DNA from: FEN-727 sp036508635
GTDB lineage: Bacteria > Actinomycetota > Geothermincolia > Fen-727 > Anoxymicrobiaceae
Assembly: GCA_036508635.1 (NCBI GenBank)
Contig: DATCGY010000007.1
Span: 1-5,638, forward strand
Direction of reading: 5' to 3'
Length of the DNA: 5,638 nt
Position numbers and translations under genes: made by a program. Position 1 is the stretch's first letter; each line of letters starts with the position of its first letter. The notes under the pieces were generated by a model. It was given only the letters and a program-made list of their open reading frames with translations, ran no database searches and had not been told where the DNA came from. Positions 1-5,339 of the stretch are shown here, piece by piece.

Positions 1-104
1 CCGACATAGGCGAAGTCATCCCCGGCTCCCGTTTCCAAGTCGAATACCAGGGTCAGACAGGCTTGTTCCTCGACCTCTCCACCTCCATCATCACCGGCCT
101 TTAA
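1..104 (+). CDS. 3' end of an unidentified protein-coding gene (partial)
   Basis: The frame whose codons begin at position 3 is open from the window edge to a TAA at 102-104 and encodes 33 residues ending in STSIITGL. Codon third positions are mostly C or G, as in the clear genes of this window, so it looks like genuine coding sequence and not a chance open frame. The tail alternates polar and hydrophobic residues (RFQVEYQGQTGLFLDLS), which suggests beta strands closing a globular domain. I do not recognise the family and the rest of the gene lies outside the window. It converges on the leftward membrane-protein operon. An A/T-rich inverted repeat begins 4 nt after the stop. Confidence 0.6.
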   Translation, partial: DIGEVIPGSRFQVEYQGQTGLFLDLSTSIITGL

Positions 105-107
105 CCC

Positions 108-138
108 TTCAAAAAAAGATCTGACCCCATTTTTTGAA
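108..138. repeat. A/T-armed inverted repeat in the convergent spacer, possible terminator or dispersed repeat
   Basis: TTCAAAAAA at 108-116 and TTTTTTGAA at 130-138 are perfect 9-bp inverted arms around a 13-nt loop (117-129) that contains AGATCT and GACCCC. It lies immediately after the stop of the left-hand gene and about 100 bp beyond the stop of the leftward operon. The stem has only one G-C pair, so it would be a weak intrinsic terminator in either direction. On the minus strand the core reads AATGGGGTCAGATCTT. From memory, strings of this kind recur in spacers of many bacterial genomes, sometimes near REP-associated tyrosine transposases, but no second copy is visible here. Confidence 0.5.
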
Positions 139-236
139 CCCCCCTCTAACGCCTGGTTGGTGAATACGTGTGAGGAAAACCATACTTTATGGGTAAGCTC
201 GGAATGTTTGGGATGATGTCGGGATGTGGGTGAGGG

Positions 237-983
237 TTACCAGCCGGGTTTGATCTGTCCGCGGTTGGCGATGGCCCAGAAGATGGCGATGAACGGCGCC
301 ATGTATGCGGCGAAGATCGCAAAAGCGACGATCAACCTGAATGCGAATAGCTCGAGCTGTTGAGGCCAGTTGAGGTTCTTGGCGATCTTCTTGCTCTTGA
401 TCGGCCAGCGCCTCACCGTGGCGTCTTCGACCTTCTTGAGCCAGCCGGGGTCGCTCATGTGGACCAGTGTTGTCTGGAATGCGTAGGTGAAAAGGAACAT
501 CGCGCCGAAACTGCCGAAGAGCGCTACGAGCGGCACATCGAGGAAGTAGAAGCTCTTGAGGTTCCAGGTCCACCAGTGGTTGGTGACGGCGACCGGCTGT
601 ATGAGAAGCTGGAATACCACCGCGACTCCGCCGGCGAGCGCCGAACGCACCCACAGTTTCGCGCGGGGCATGAGGGTGAACGCGGTCAGGTATGAAGTCG
701 CGGCCACCATGGCCCAGAGCAGTGTCGCCGCCAGGGGAACCAGCCCGAGCCAGATGATGTAACCGCCGAGTGGGTAGTGCGTGTAATAGCCGTTGATCGA
801 ATACCAGTAGTAGTTCTTGCCGCCGATGAGCACGGATACAGTCTCGATCGCCAGCGAGAATAGTATCGCTCCGACGAGGAACGCTCGGTTGCGGCTCTTG
901 CCGAACGCCTTCTTGCCTCCAACGTAGAACGCGATGAAGAGGATGAACGTGATTGCCTCAAAGATGATTACGTTGGCTCTCAC
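237..983 (-). CDS. Polytopic membrane protein resembling the carotenoid-biosynthesis (CruF/DUF422) family
   Basis: This is a 248-aa integral membrane protein with about six hydrophobic segments (roughly residues 5-22, 34-53, 73-100, 113-133, 148-171 and 211-240). The stretch QPVAVTNHWWTWN (129-141), followed by FLDVPLVALFGSFG (147-160), resembles what I recall of the DUF422/CruF family, where DPVA...W.W is followed by G(V/I)PL..F.GW. That family hydrates or otherwise modifies C50 and acyclic carotenoids, but the usual Asp before Pro is Gln here and no other carotenoid gene is nearby, so the substrate is open. The start is GTG at 983, overlapping the upstream TGA as GTGA, with AAGGGA about 7 nt before it. 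A longer open frame exists upstream but runs through the neighbouring gene. A conserved partner function with that gene is inferred from the overlap. Confidence 0.72.
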   Translation of the reverse strand: MRANVIIFEAITFILFIAFYVGGKKAFGKSRNRAFLVGAILFSLAIETVSVLIGGKNYYWYSINGYYTHYPLGGYIIWLGLVPLAATLLWAMVAATSYLTAFTLMPRAKLWVRSALAGGVAVVFQLLIQPVAVTNHWWTWNLKSFYFLDVPLVALFGSFGAMFLFTYAFQTTLVHMSDPGWLKKVEDATVRRWPIKSKKIAKNLNWPQQLELFAFRLIVAFAIFAAYMAPFIAIFWAIANRGQIKPGW

Positions 984-1615
984 TTCGACTTCCCTTCGAG
1001 GCGCGCCTTTCGAATCGGCAGGTAGAGCAGCACCACCATGCATAAGGAGAGGACCAGCAGGGAGATCTGGAACCCGCGCCCGCTCGCGCCGCCTGCCAGG
1101 TTGGACAGGTTGCCGACACCTTTGGTCTGCGCCCCGGGGCCCGTGGACTTCTTGGTCTTGGCGCTTGTGGGCTGCGATGTCTGTGTCGGAATCACCTGCG
1201 TCGGTTGCGTACTCACCGCCTGTGCCACCAGCGCGCCGTCGCCCGCCCCGAGCGGCACGCCCAGCGCTTTGCTCGCGGCCAGAGGGGAGTCGTACGCCTT
1301 GCTCTGGTTGGGTACCTGGTTTGTCGGCACCTGGTTTGTCGGCACCTGGTTTGTAGGTATCTGCTCCGTGCCCGGTACTGTCGTATCCTGGCTCGGAGTA
1401 CTCGCCGATTTCGCGGGGGGCTTCTGGAGGATGTTGCTCGGATTGATCGCCAGCGAGTTGGACAGCATGCCCAGAATGAACATCGCAAGCACAAGGACCA
1501 TCGCCGTGATGAGAGAGATCAGAACGCCCCTGAGCCACGTCTTTCTGTTTGGCTCCTCCTCCAGGAGGTCCACATAGTGCTTATACTGTTCGAGTTCGAT
1601 ACGTTTGTTTGCCAT
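980..1615 (-). CDS. Two-pass membrane protein with a Pro/Thr/Gln-rich repetitive linker, unknown function
   Basis: This is a 211-aa protein of no family I recognise. It has a charged N-terminus of about 28 residues (MANKRIELEQYKHYVDLLEE), a transmembrane segment at about 29-51, and a long low-complexity region (about 55-180) rich in Pro, Thr, Gln, Ser, Gly and Ala. A second transmembrane segment lies at about 182-201, followed by a basic tail (RKARLEGKSK). The linker contains the repeat IPTNQ-VPTNQ-VPTNQ-VPNQ (about 86-104). This layout implies cytoplasmic ends and an extracytoplasmic disordered loop of about 130 residues. The start is ATG at 1615 with GGGAG 8 nt upstream. A longer in-frame start at 1666 is rejected because it would cover the promoter. 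It is the first gene of a leftward operon and is translationally coupled to the polytopic protein downstream. It may be a scaffold or accessory subunit, which is a guess from context. Confidence 0.78.
   Translation of the reverse strand: MANKRIELEQYKHYVDLLEEEPNRKTWLRGVLISLITAMVLVLAMFILGMLSNSLAINPSNILQKPPAKSASTPSQDTTVPGTEQIPTNQVPTNQVPTNQVPNQSKAYDSPLAASKALGVPLGAGDGALVAQAVSTQPTQVIPTQTSQPTSAKTKKSTGPGAQTKGVGNLSNLAGGASGRGFQISLLVLSLCMVVLLYLPIRKARLEGKSK
1314..1358 (-). repeat. Three tandem 15-bp units encoding PTNQV repeats
   Basis: Two identical copies of ACCTGGTTTGTCGGC (plus strand) at 1314-1328 and 1329-1343 are followed by a third copy at 1344-1358 with two changes. The unit is five codons long, so copy-number change keeps the reading frame and only alters linker length in the two-pass membrane protein. 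The near identity of the first two units points to recent slippage duplication. Confidence 0.85.
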
Positions 1616-1640
1616 AGATGAATCTCCCGTAAACCAGTGT

Positions 1641-1671
1641 ATTGTAGCACAAGGAAAAATGCACATAGCAA
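1641..1671 (-). promoter_or_regulatory. Extended -10 promoter for the leftward membrane-protein operon
   Basis: On the minus strand TACAAT (1646-1641) is preceded by TGC, giving the extended -10 form TGnTACAAT. A weak -35 candidate TTGCTA lies at 1671-1666, with a 19-bp spacer. Transcription would begin near 1634, giving a leader of about 20 nt that includes the GGGAG ribosome-binding site (1628-1624). The prediction comes from sequence pattern and position only. Confidence 0.55.
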
Positions 1672-1747
1672 TGGGGCGCCCGAACCCCGCCGACTCCGGC
1701 CATTCTACTTTCCCCGGTTCAATATTTGGAAAGCTTCGATTTTGGTA

Positions 1748-1811
1748 TTGACCTGCGCTTCGCGGCGCTGGTAGTATCTGAAACTGACAAAACTCTAGAG
1801 GTTTTTATAGT
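1748..1811 (+). promoter_or_regulatory. Two candidate sigma-70-type promoters upstream of the TetR gene
   Basis: Candidate P1 has TTGACC at 1748-1753 and TAGTAT at 1772-1777 with an 18-bp spacer, which would start transcription near 1784 and leave a leader of about 47 nt. Candidate P2 has CTGACA at 1784-1789 and TATAGT at 1806-1811 with a 16-bp spacer, which would start near 1818 and leave a leader of only about 13 nt. Both fire toward the TetR gene and the mcmA2-meaB pair. The region is much richer in A/T than the flanking genes, as expected of promoter DNA. Which one is active cannot be told from sequence. Confidence 0.5.
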
Positions 1812-1817
1812 TTTCAG
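1778..1817. promoter_or_regulatory. Inverted-repeat operator candidate for the adjacent TetR regulator
   Basis: The outer arms CTGAAA (1778-1783) and TTTCAG (1812-1817) enclose the inner arms AAAAC (1789-1793) and GTTTT (1801-1805), all sharing almost the same dyad centre around TCTAGAG. The inner element fills the spacer between the -35 and -10 of candidate P2, and the whole element lies just downstream of candidate P1. A bound dimer would therefore block either promoter. TetR-family proteins commonly bind dyads of this size in their own promoters, so autoregulation is the natural reading. Direct contact is inferred. Confidence 0.5.
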
Positions 1818-1830
1818 GGCGGTACCTGAC

Positions 1831-2457
1831 TTGGCTGAGACTACTAGAGAAAAAATTATAAAATCCGCTCGCGGCCTGTTTGGCACTCGAGGCTTGCGTG
1901 GCACCACCGTTGATGATATCGCGCGCAGAGCAGGCGTCAGTAAGCGCACGGTTTACGAGACGTTTTCCTCCAAGTACGAGATGGCTCGCGTCATCGTGGA
2001 GGACGCCCTCGAGATGTTCCAGGTCAACATGCGCAACATCATCCAGTCCAGCGACGATCCACTCGAGAAACTCAGGCGGCTTTCGAGGTTCTACGCGGCG
2101 CCACAGCTAAGCTCGGTCGCACTCATCGACCTGCAGCGCGACCTCCCGGAGCTGTGGGAGCGCGCGGAACAGGCAGAGAACGAGATACTCCAGGAGATGC
2201 ACCAGGTCATAGACGAGGGCAAGGACAAGGGTGTCTTCGGTTCCGAGATCGATACCGAGGTGATCATCGGGGCGCTCACCGGCGCTTTGAGAACGACCAT
2301 GGCGCCGGAGTTCCTGCTGAACAGCGCTCACTCGGTAGAAAGCGTATCGGACAGCCTTTTCGAGCTGATAACGCTGGGAATATGCGTGAACTCATACCGG
2401 CGCCGCGTGCGTTCTTCCGTATCGAAGACGGGCGGTTCCGGCAGGGCGAAGGGCTAG
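1831..2457 (+). CDS. TetR-family transcriptional regulator
   Basis: This 208-aa protein has the length of a typical TetR repressor. Residues 4-50 form the N-terminal DNA-binding domain, with TTVDDIARRAGVSKRTVYETF (25-45) giving the helix-turn-helix and SSKYEM closing the conserved block. The C-terminal part (about 55-190) is helical and would hold the ligand pocket and dimer interface. Its ligand cannot be read from sequence. I chose the TTG at 1831 because the protein then begins MAETTREKII, in register with the family. The ATG at 1726 in the same frame would add 35 residues encoded by promoter DNA with an operator-like dyad. An AGGG lies 11 nt before the TTG, so initiation may be weak, which suits a repressor. 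The gene precedes mcmA2-meaB by 49 nt, so it probably controls both itself and those genes. Confidence 0.85.
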   Translation: MAETTREKIIKSARGLFGTRGLRGTTVDDIARRAGVSKRTVYETFSSKYEMARVIVEDALEMFQVNMRNIIQSSDDPLEKLRRLSRFYAAPQLSSVALIDLQRDLPELWERAEQAENEILQEMHQVIDEGKDKGVFGSEIDTEVIIGALTGALRTTMAPEFLLNSAHSVESVSDSLFELITLGICVNSYRRRVRSSVSKTGGSGRAKG

Positions 2458-2471
2458 GAAAGACAACATGT

Positions 2472-2485
2472 CGCCCTTCGGGGCG
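2472..2485 (+). promoter_or_regulatory. UUCG-tetraloop hairpin between tetR and mcmA2
   Basis: CGCCC (2472-2476), TTCG (2477-2480) and GGGCG (2481-2485) form a perfect 5-bp GC stem closed by a C(UUCG)G tetraloop, an exceptionally stable RNA fold. It ends 9 nt before the AAAGGGG ribosome-binding site of mcmA2. No U-tract follows, so it is not an intrinsic terminator. It could act as an RNA-processing or translation-control element, or it could simply be part of a longer coding N-terminus if the ATG at 2468 is used. Confidence 0.55.
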
Positions 2486-2506
2486 GGAGAGGTCAAAGGG
2501 GTTGTG

Positions 2507-2908
2507 ATGGAAAAGAAAATCCGCGTCTTCCTTTGCAAACCCGGCCTTGACGGCCACGACAGGGGTGTCCTCATCGTGGGGCAGGCCCTCCGCGAAGCCG
2601 GCATGGAGGTCATATACTCGGGCCTCAAGCAGACCAACGACATGCTGGTCGAGGCGGCGATCCAGGAAGATGCGGACGTGTTTGGCATCTCGATCCTCTC
2701 CGGGGCGCACATGGCGCTGATACCACGGATCACCGAGATGCTCGCCGAGCGTGGCGCGGACGACATCCTGGTCATTGCCGGAGGGGTGATACCATCCGAC
2801 GACGCGGATGCCCTCGTATCCCAACACGGGGTGGACAGGGTCTTCGGGCCGGGGACCGACACCCGCGATATAGTCGCTTACATACGCGAGAAGAGAGACG
2901 GCGAATGA
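2507..2908 (+). CDS. mcmA2: Cobalamin-binding small subunit of an acyl-CoA mutase (methylmalonyl-CoA mutase type)
   Basis: This 133-aa protein is a complete stand-alone B12-binding domain. It carries GLDGHDRG (about residues 13-20) with the DxHxxG signature whose histidine ligates cobalt from below, then the SILSG segment (about 64-68), and VIAGGVIP with the GG pair that packs on the nucleotide tail of the cofactor. With a separate large subunit it would isomerise methylmalonyl-CoA and succinyl-CoA, or a similar pair such as isobutyryl- and butyryl-CoA. The opening MEKKIRVFLCKPGLDGHDRG matches the usual start of such subunits and AAAGGGG lies 5 nt before the ATG. An alternative ATG at 2468, with AGGAAAG before it, would add 13 residues not expected in the family. 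No large subunit lies in the window. The G-protein chaperone follows 16 nt later, which supports the mutase role. The exact substrate is not determined. Confidence 0.9.
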   Translation: MEKKIRVFLCKPGLDGHDRGVLIVGQALREAGMEVIYSGLKQTNDMLVEAAIQEDADVFGISILSGAHMALIPRITEMLAERGADDILVIAGGVIPSDDADALVSQHGVDRVFGPGTDTRDIVAYIREKRDGE

Positions 2909-2924
2909 GAGACAGGGACTACGA

Positions 2925-3908
2925 GTGACAGAGACCGCAAGCGACCTCTATGAAGGATTGCTCAACGGCGACAGGAGAGCCGTGGCGCGCCTGATCAGCA
3001 TGGTCGAAAACCAGGACCGGTCAGTGCGACAGGTCCTGCGCATGCTGCACCAGCACGCCGGCCGCGCGCACGTGGTGGGGCTGACCGGCTCGCCGGGAGC
3101 CGGAAAGAGCACGCTTGCCTGCGGGCTCGCCAAGCGGTACAGGGACGCCGGGATGGCCGTCGGAATCATATGCGTAGACCCGACCAGCCCTTTCACCGGC
3201 GGAGCCCTTCTGGGTGATCGCGTCCGCATGCAGGAGCTGTCCGGAGACCCGGACGTCTTCATCAGGAGCATGGGTAGCCGTGGCGCTCTCGGCGGGCTCT
3301 CGATGGCGACCAACGACGTCATCAACATCCTCGATGCTTTCGGCAAGGATTTCATCATCGTGGAGACCGTCGGGGCGGGCCAGGTCGAGATCGAGATCGT
3401 GAAGTACGCGCACACGTGCGTCGTGGTCACCATGCCGGGCGCGGGCGATGAGATTCAGGCCATCAAGGCGGGAATACTCGAGATCGGTGACATATTCGTG
3501 GTCAACAAGGCCGACCGCGACGGAGTGCACCGGACGCTTGGCGACCTCGAGATGATGATAGAGACAAAACCGGGCGGCGACGATTCCGCCTGGAAACCGC
3601 CGTTGATAGCAACCAAGGCCCTGGACGGGGAGGGCATTGAAGATCTGGAGGGCGCCATAGCGCAACACGCCGACTACCTGCGCGAGAGTGGGCTACTTGA
3701 GCTGAAGACCGAGCAGCGGATGAAGGCTGAGCTGCTCGAGATCCTCAACCTCAAGGTGTCCCGTGCGGCGGCAAGGATCCTCGACGAAAACGAAGAGGGC
3801 CGTGAGCTGGTCAGGCGCATGGCGGCGCGCGAGCTGGACCCCCATACTGCCGCGGAGGAGGTGATGGATCACCTGCTCAAGCGTGAGGGTGAAAAGCCAG
3901 GGACTTAA
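2925..3908 (+). CDS. meaB: MeaB/ArgK-family GTPase, acyl-CoA mutase chaperone
   Basis: This 327-aa G protein has the full family length. MeaB proteins (MMAA in animals) use GTP to gate cofactor loading and protect or reactivate B12-dependent mutases. The older name ArgK, an arginine transport kinase, is a historical misassignment. Visible motifs are an N-terminal helical arm (1-45), Walker A GSPGAGKS (55-62), the DPTSPFTGGALLGDR switch segment (85-99), the Walker B region FIIVETVGAGQVE (143-155), the base-recognition motif NKAD (194-197), and a C-terminal helical region (about 250-320) that dimerises in the family. GTG at 2925 is the start, with AGGG 7 nt upstream. It follows the B12 subunit by 16 nt and is certainly in the same operon. 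The VETVG.GQ.E motif has Val where Ser is common, a small deviation. Confidence 0.95.
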   Translation: MTETASDLYEGLLNGDRRAVARLISMVENQDRSVRQVLRMLHQHAGRAHVVGLTGSPGAGKSTLACGLAKRYRDAGMAVGIICVDPTSPFTGGALLGDRVRMQELSGDPDVFIRSMGSRGALGGLSMATNDVINILDAFGKDFIIVETVGAGQVEIEIVKYAHTCVVVTMPGAGDEIQAIKAGILEIGDIFVVNKADRDGVHRTLGDLEMMIETKPGGDDSAWKPPLIATKALDGEGIEDLEGAIAQHADYLRESGLLELKTEQRMKAELLEILNLKVSRAAARILDENEEGRELVRRMAARELDPHTAAEEVMDHLLKREGEKPGT

Positions 3909-3933
3909 GACCTGACACTTGAGGGTTAAGTCC
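3901..3933 (+). other. Hairpin candidate spanning the meaB stop codon
   Basis: GGACTTAA (3901-3908) and TTAAGTCC (3926-3933) are perfect 8-bp inverted arms. A short inner helix CCT/AGG (3911-3913 with 3922-3924) can stack inside with a small internal loop. The TAA stop lies within the left arm. No run of T follows, so it is not a standard intrinsic terminator. It may stabilise a 3' end or mark a boundary between meaB and the FAD gene. A weaker second dyad, TAACA (3956-3960) with TGTTA (3968-3972), lies further into the 94-nt spacer. No convincing promoter was seen in that spacer. Confidence 0.4.
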
Positions 3934-3992
3934 AGGCTGAAGAATCGAGAACGGTTAACAAAATGACTGTTACGTCTAGGGTTCTTCATGAG

Positions 3993-3998
3993 AGGAGG
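3993..3998 (+). promoter_or_regulatory. AGGAGG ribosome-binding site that sets the start of the FAD-binding gene
   Basis: AGGAGG ends 4 nt before the ATG at 4003. An in-frame ATG at 3988 lies just upstream of this site and would place the Shine-Dalgarno inside the coding sequence, so 4003 is preferred. Confidence 0.75.
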
Positions 3999-4002
3999 AC
4001 GG

Positions 4003-5337
4003 ATGGCCAGAAGGAGCGGTACCGACACCAAGCTGGCCCGGGCGCGTTTGTGGGAGATAATGGTCGACACGTTGCGTTTTACGACGGACGAGGACGAGAT
4101 CTCTTCCTATCTCGAGCCCGGCTCGCCCACCGAAAATATCATTGCTGTAATTTCCCCGAGAAGCCAGTCCGACATAGTGCACGCGCTCGAGGTCGCGCGG
4201 AGCTACAAGCTGGCGGTCTACACCCCGCAGCCGTGGGGGATCAAGCCCAAGAAGACCGGATTCATAATCGATTTTAAGTCCATGGCCGACATGCTGGGTC
4301 TCGACGCCAAAAGGTTGTTCCTTCAGGTCGAGCCCGGGGTCACCTGGGAGCAGGTCCTCCCGGACCTCGCGGCCCAGGGTGTCCGCATCGCGCTCCCGGC
4401 CGCGGCACACTCGAAGTACATCCTGGACAGCGTCATGGAGCGCGAGATAGTGCAGTCGGCGTGCAGGTTCTCGAATCGTCAGCTCGGCACATTCCACGCG
4501 GTGCTGGCGGACGGCAGGGAGTACAGGAGCGGATCGGACGCGCTTGAGACATCCGTCGCCCACTGGCGCGAGGACGGCGGCCCCAACATCAGCCGGGTCT
4601 TCAGCGGGTCGCGTAACTCGTTCGGCCTTCCCATTCGCGGGTACGTCTACCTTTATCCCGAGCCCGAGGATCGAAAGGTAGTCGAACGTGGCTTCGCGAG
4701 CCGGGCGCAGGCGTGCAAGCTTGCTCAGGCGGCGGCGCGCTCCGAGATCGGGACCGAGGTCGTCATACTCAACAAGGCGAAGGCAAAAGACGTTCTCGGC
4801 GACGACCCGGGCCTCGAGCCGTGGACGGTCGTGTTCGGGCTCGAAGGCTCTCCGAAGCTCGTGGCTTACCAAGAGAAGAGACTCGGCGTGAAAGCGGGCG
4901 AGCTCAAGCTTGAGCCGAAGGCCGCGGGCGACAAAGCCGCCGAGGCGTTTAGTGAGGCGCTTGGCAGGCCCTGGTATGCACCCCCACTATCCATCGGTTT
5001 TTACACTAACTTCAGCAGGGTCGAGGAGCTTGCCGGCATGGTCGAAGCCGCGTTGAAGAGCAAGGGCGGCCTTGCCCAGATGATCATTCCGGTCAAGCGC
5101 GGAGCCTCCGTGTACCTGCAGTTCGACCTGCCCGAATCGGGCAACGGCGCGGCTGCGGCCATCGAGAAGCTGTTGACGGAACTTGCCGACGCGGGCGCCT
5201 TCTTCTCCAACCCGACGGGGTCGCTGGCTGCGCATATCTTCTCCAAGCAGCCGCCGTACCTGCGCCTTCTGAAGGATATCAAGTTGTTGATTGACCCTGA
5301 GAACGTGCTCAACCCCGGACAGGTAGTGGAGGTGTAG
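4003..5337 (+). CDS. FAD-binding oxidoreductase of the GlcD/VAO (PCMH-type) superfamily
   Basis: This 444-aa flavoprotein is of the length seen in glycolate or lactate dehydrogenase subunits and vanillyl-alcohol-oxidase relatives. The N-terminal FAD-binding domain (about 44-220) shows the expected order: AVISPRSQSDIVHALEVARSYKLAVYT (48-74), then TGFIIDFKSMADML (85-98), LQVEPGVTWEQVLPDLAAQG (107-126), GTFHAVLADGREYRSG (162-177) and ISRVFSGSRNSFGLPIRGYVYLYPEP (196-221). The C-terminal substrate cap (about 225-440) closes with LLKDIKLLIDPENVLNPGQ (422-440), the classic family ending. The usual glycine-rich GGGT(S/N) pyrophosphate loop is replaced by QPWGIKPKK (76-84), so FAD binding may differ. 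It would oxidise a hydroxy-acid or similar substrate and hand electrons to the iron-sulfur protein encoded 2 nt downstream. The substrate cannot be named from sequence. Confidence 0.85.
   Translation: MARRSGTDTKLARARLWEIMVDTLRFTTDEDEISSYLEPGSPTENIIAVISPRSQSDIVHALEVARSYKLAVYTPQPWGIKPKKTGFIIDFKSMADMLGLDAKRLFLQVEPGVTWEQVLPDLAAQGVRIALPAAAHSKYILDSVMEREIVQSACRFSNRQLGTFHAVLADGREYRSGSDALETSVAHWREDGGPNISRVFSGSRNSFGLPIRGYVYLYPEPEDRKVVERGFASRAQACKLAQAAARSEIGTEVVILNKAKAKDVLGDDPGLEPWTVVFGLEGSPKLVAYQEKRLGVKAGELKLEPKAAGDKAAEAFSEALGRPWYAPPLSIGFYTNFSRVEELAGMVEAALKSKGGLAQMIIPVKRGASVYLQFDLPESGNGAAAAIEKLLTELADAGAFFSNPTGSLAAHIFSKQPPYLRLLKDIKLLIDPENVLNPGQVVEV
5328..5332 (+). promoter_or_regulatory. GGAGG ribosome-binding site inside the end of the FAD gene
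   Basis: GGAGG ends 7 nt before the GTG at 5340 and lies within the last codons of the upstream gene, so translation of the iron-sulfur protein is very likely coupled to that of the flavoprotein. It fixes the choice of GTG as the start. Confidence 0.75.
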
Positions 5338-5339
5338 AG

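Noticed and set aside
1314..1358. CRISPR-like repeat
   Set aside because: The units are directly tandem without spacers and keep the reading frame of a protein linker.
984..1538. Upstream extension of the polytopic membrane protein frame to an ATG at 1538
   Set aside because: It overlaps the whole two-pass protein gene in another frame and encodes low-complexity arginine- and glycine-rich sequence. The GTG at 983 has a ribosome-binding site and a GTGA overlap.
1616..1666. Longer start for the two-pass membrane protein at 1666
   Set aside because: It would translate through the extended -10 promoter and the GGGAG ribosome-binding site, which point to ATG at 1615.
1673..1688. GGGCGCCC palindrome and GGGG/CCCC arms as a terminator in the divergent region
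   Set aside because: There is no T-run on either strand and it lies between divergent promoters, where a terminator is not expected. A short GC palindrome is likely by chance.
1726..1830. Longer ATG start for the TetR protein
   Set aside because: The extra 35 residues are encoded by A/T-rich promoter and operator DNA and do not match the TetR N-terminus, which begins at the TTG at 1831.
2458..2506. Cobalamin riboswitch ahead of mcmA2
   Set aside because: The spacer is 49 nt, far shorter than a cobalamin riboswitch, and no B12-box-like sequence was seen.
3021..3668. Open frame of about 215 codons antisense to meaB
   Set aside because: meaB on the other strand has complete G-protein motifs, and the antisense product has none.
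3976..4872. Open frame of about 298 codons antisense to the FAD gene
   Set aside because: It is a by-product of the high GC3 of the real gene. It is rich in Arg, Asp and Leu with no domain pattern, and no suitable start site was seen.
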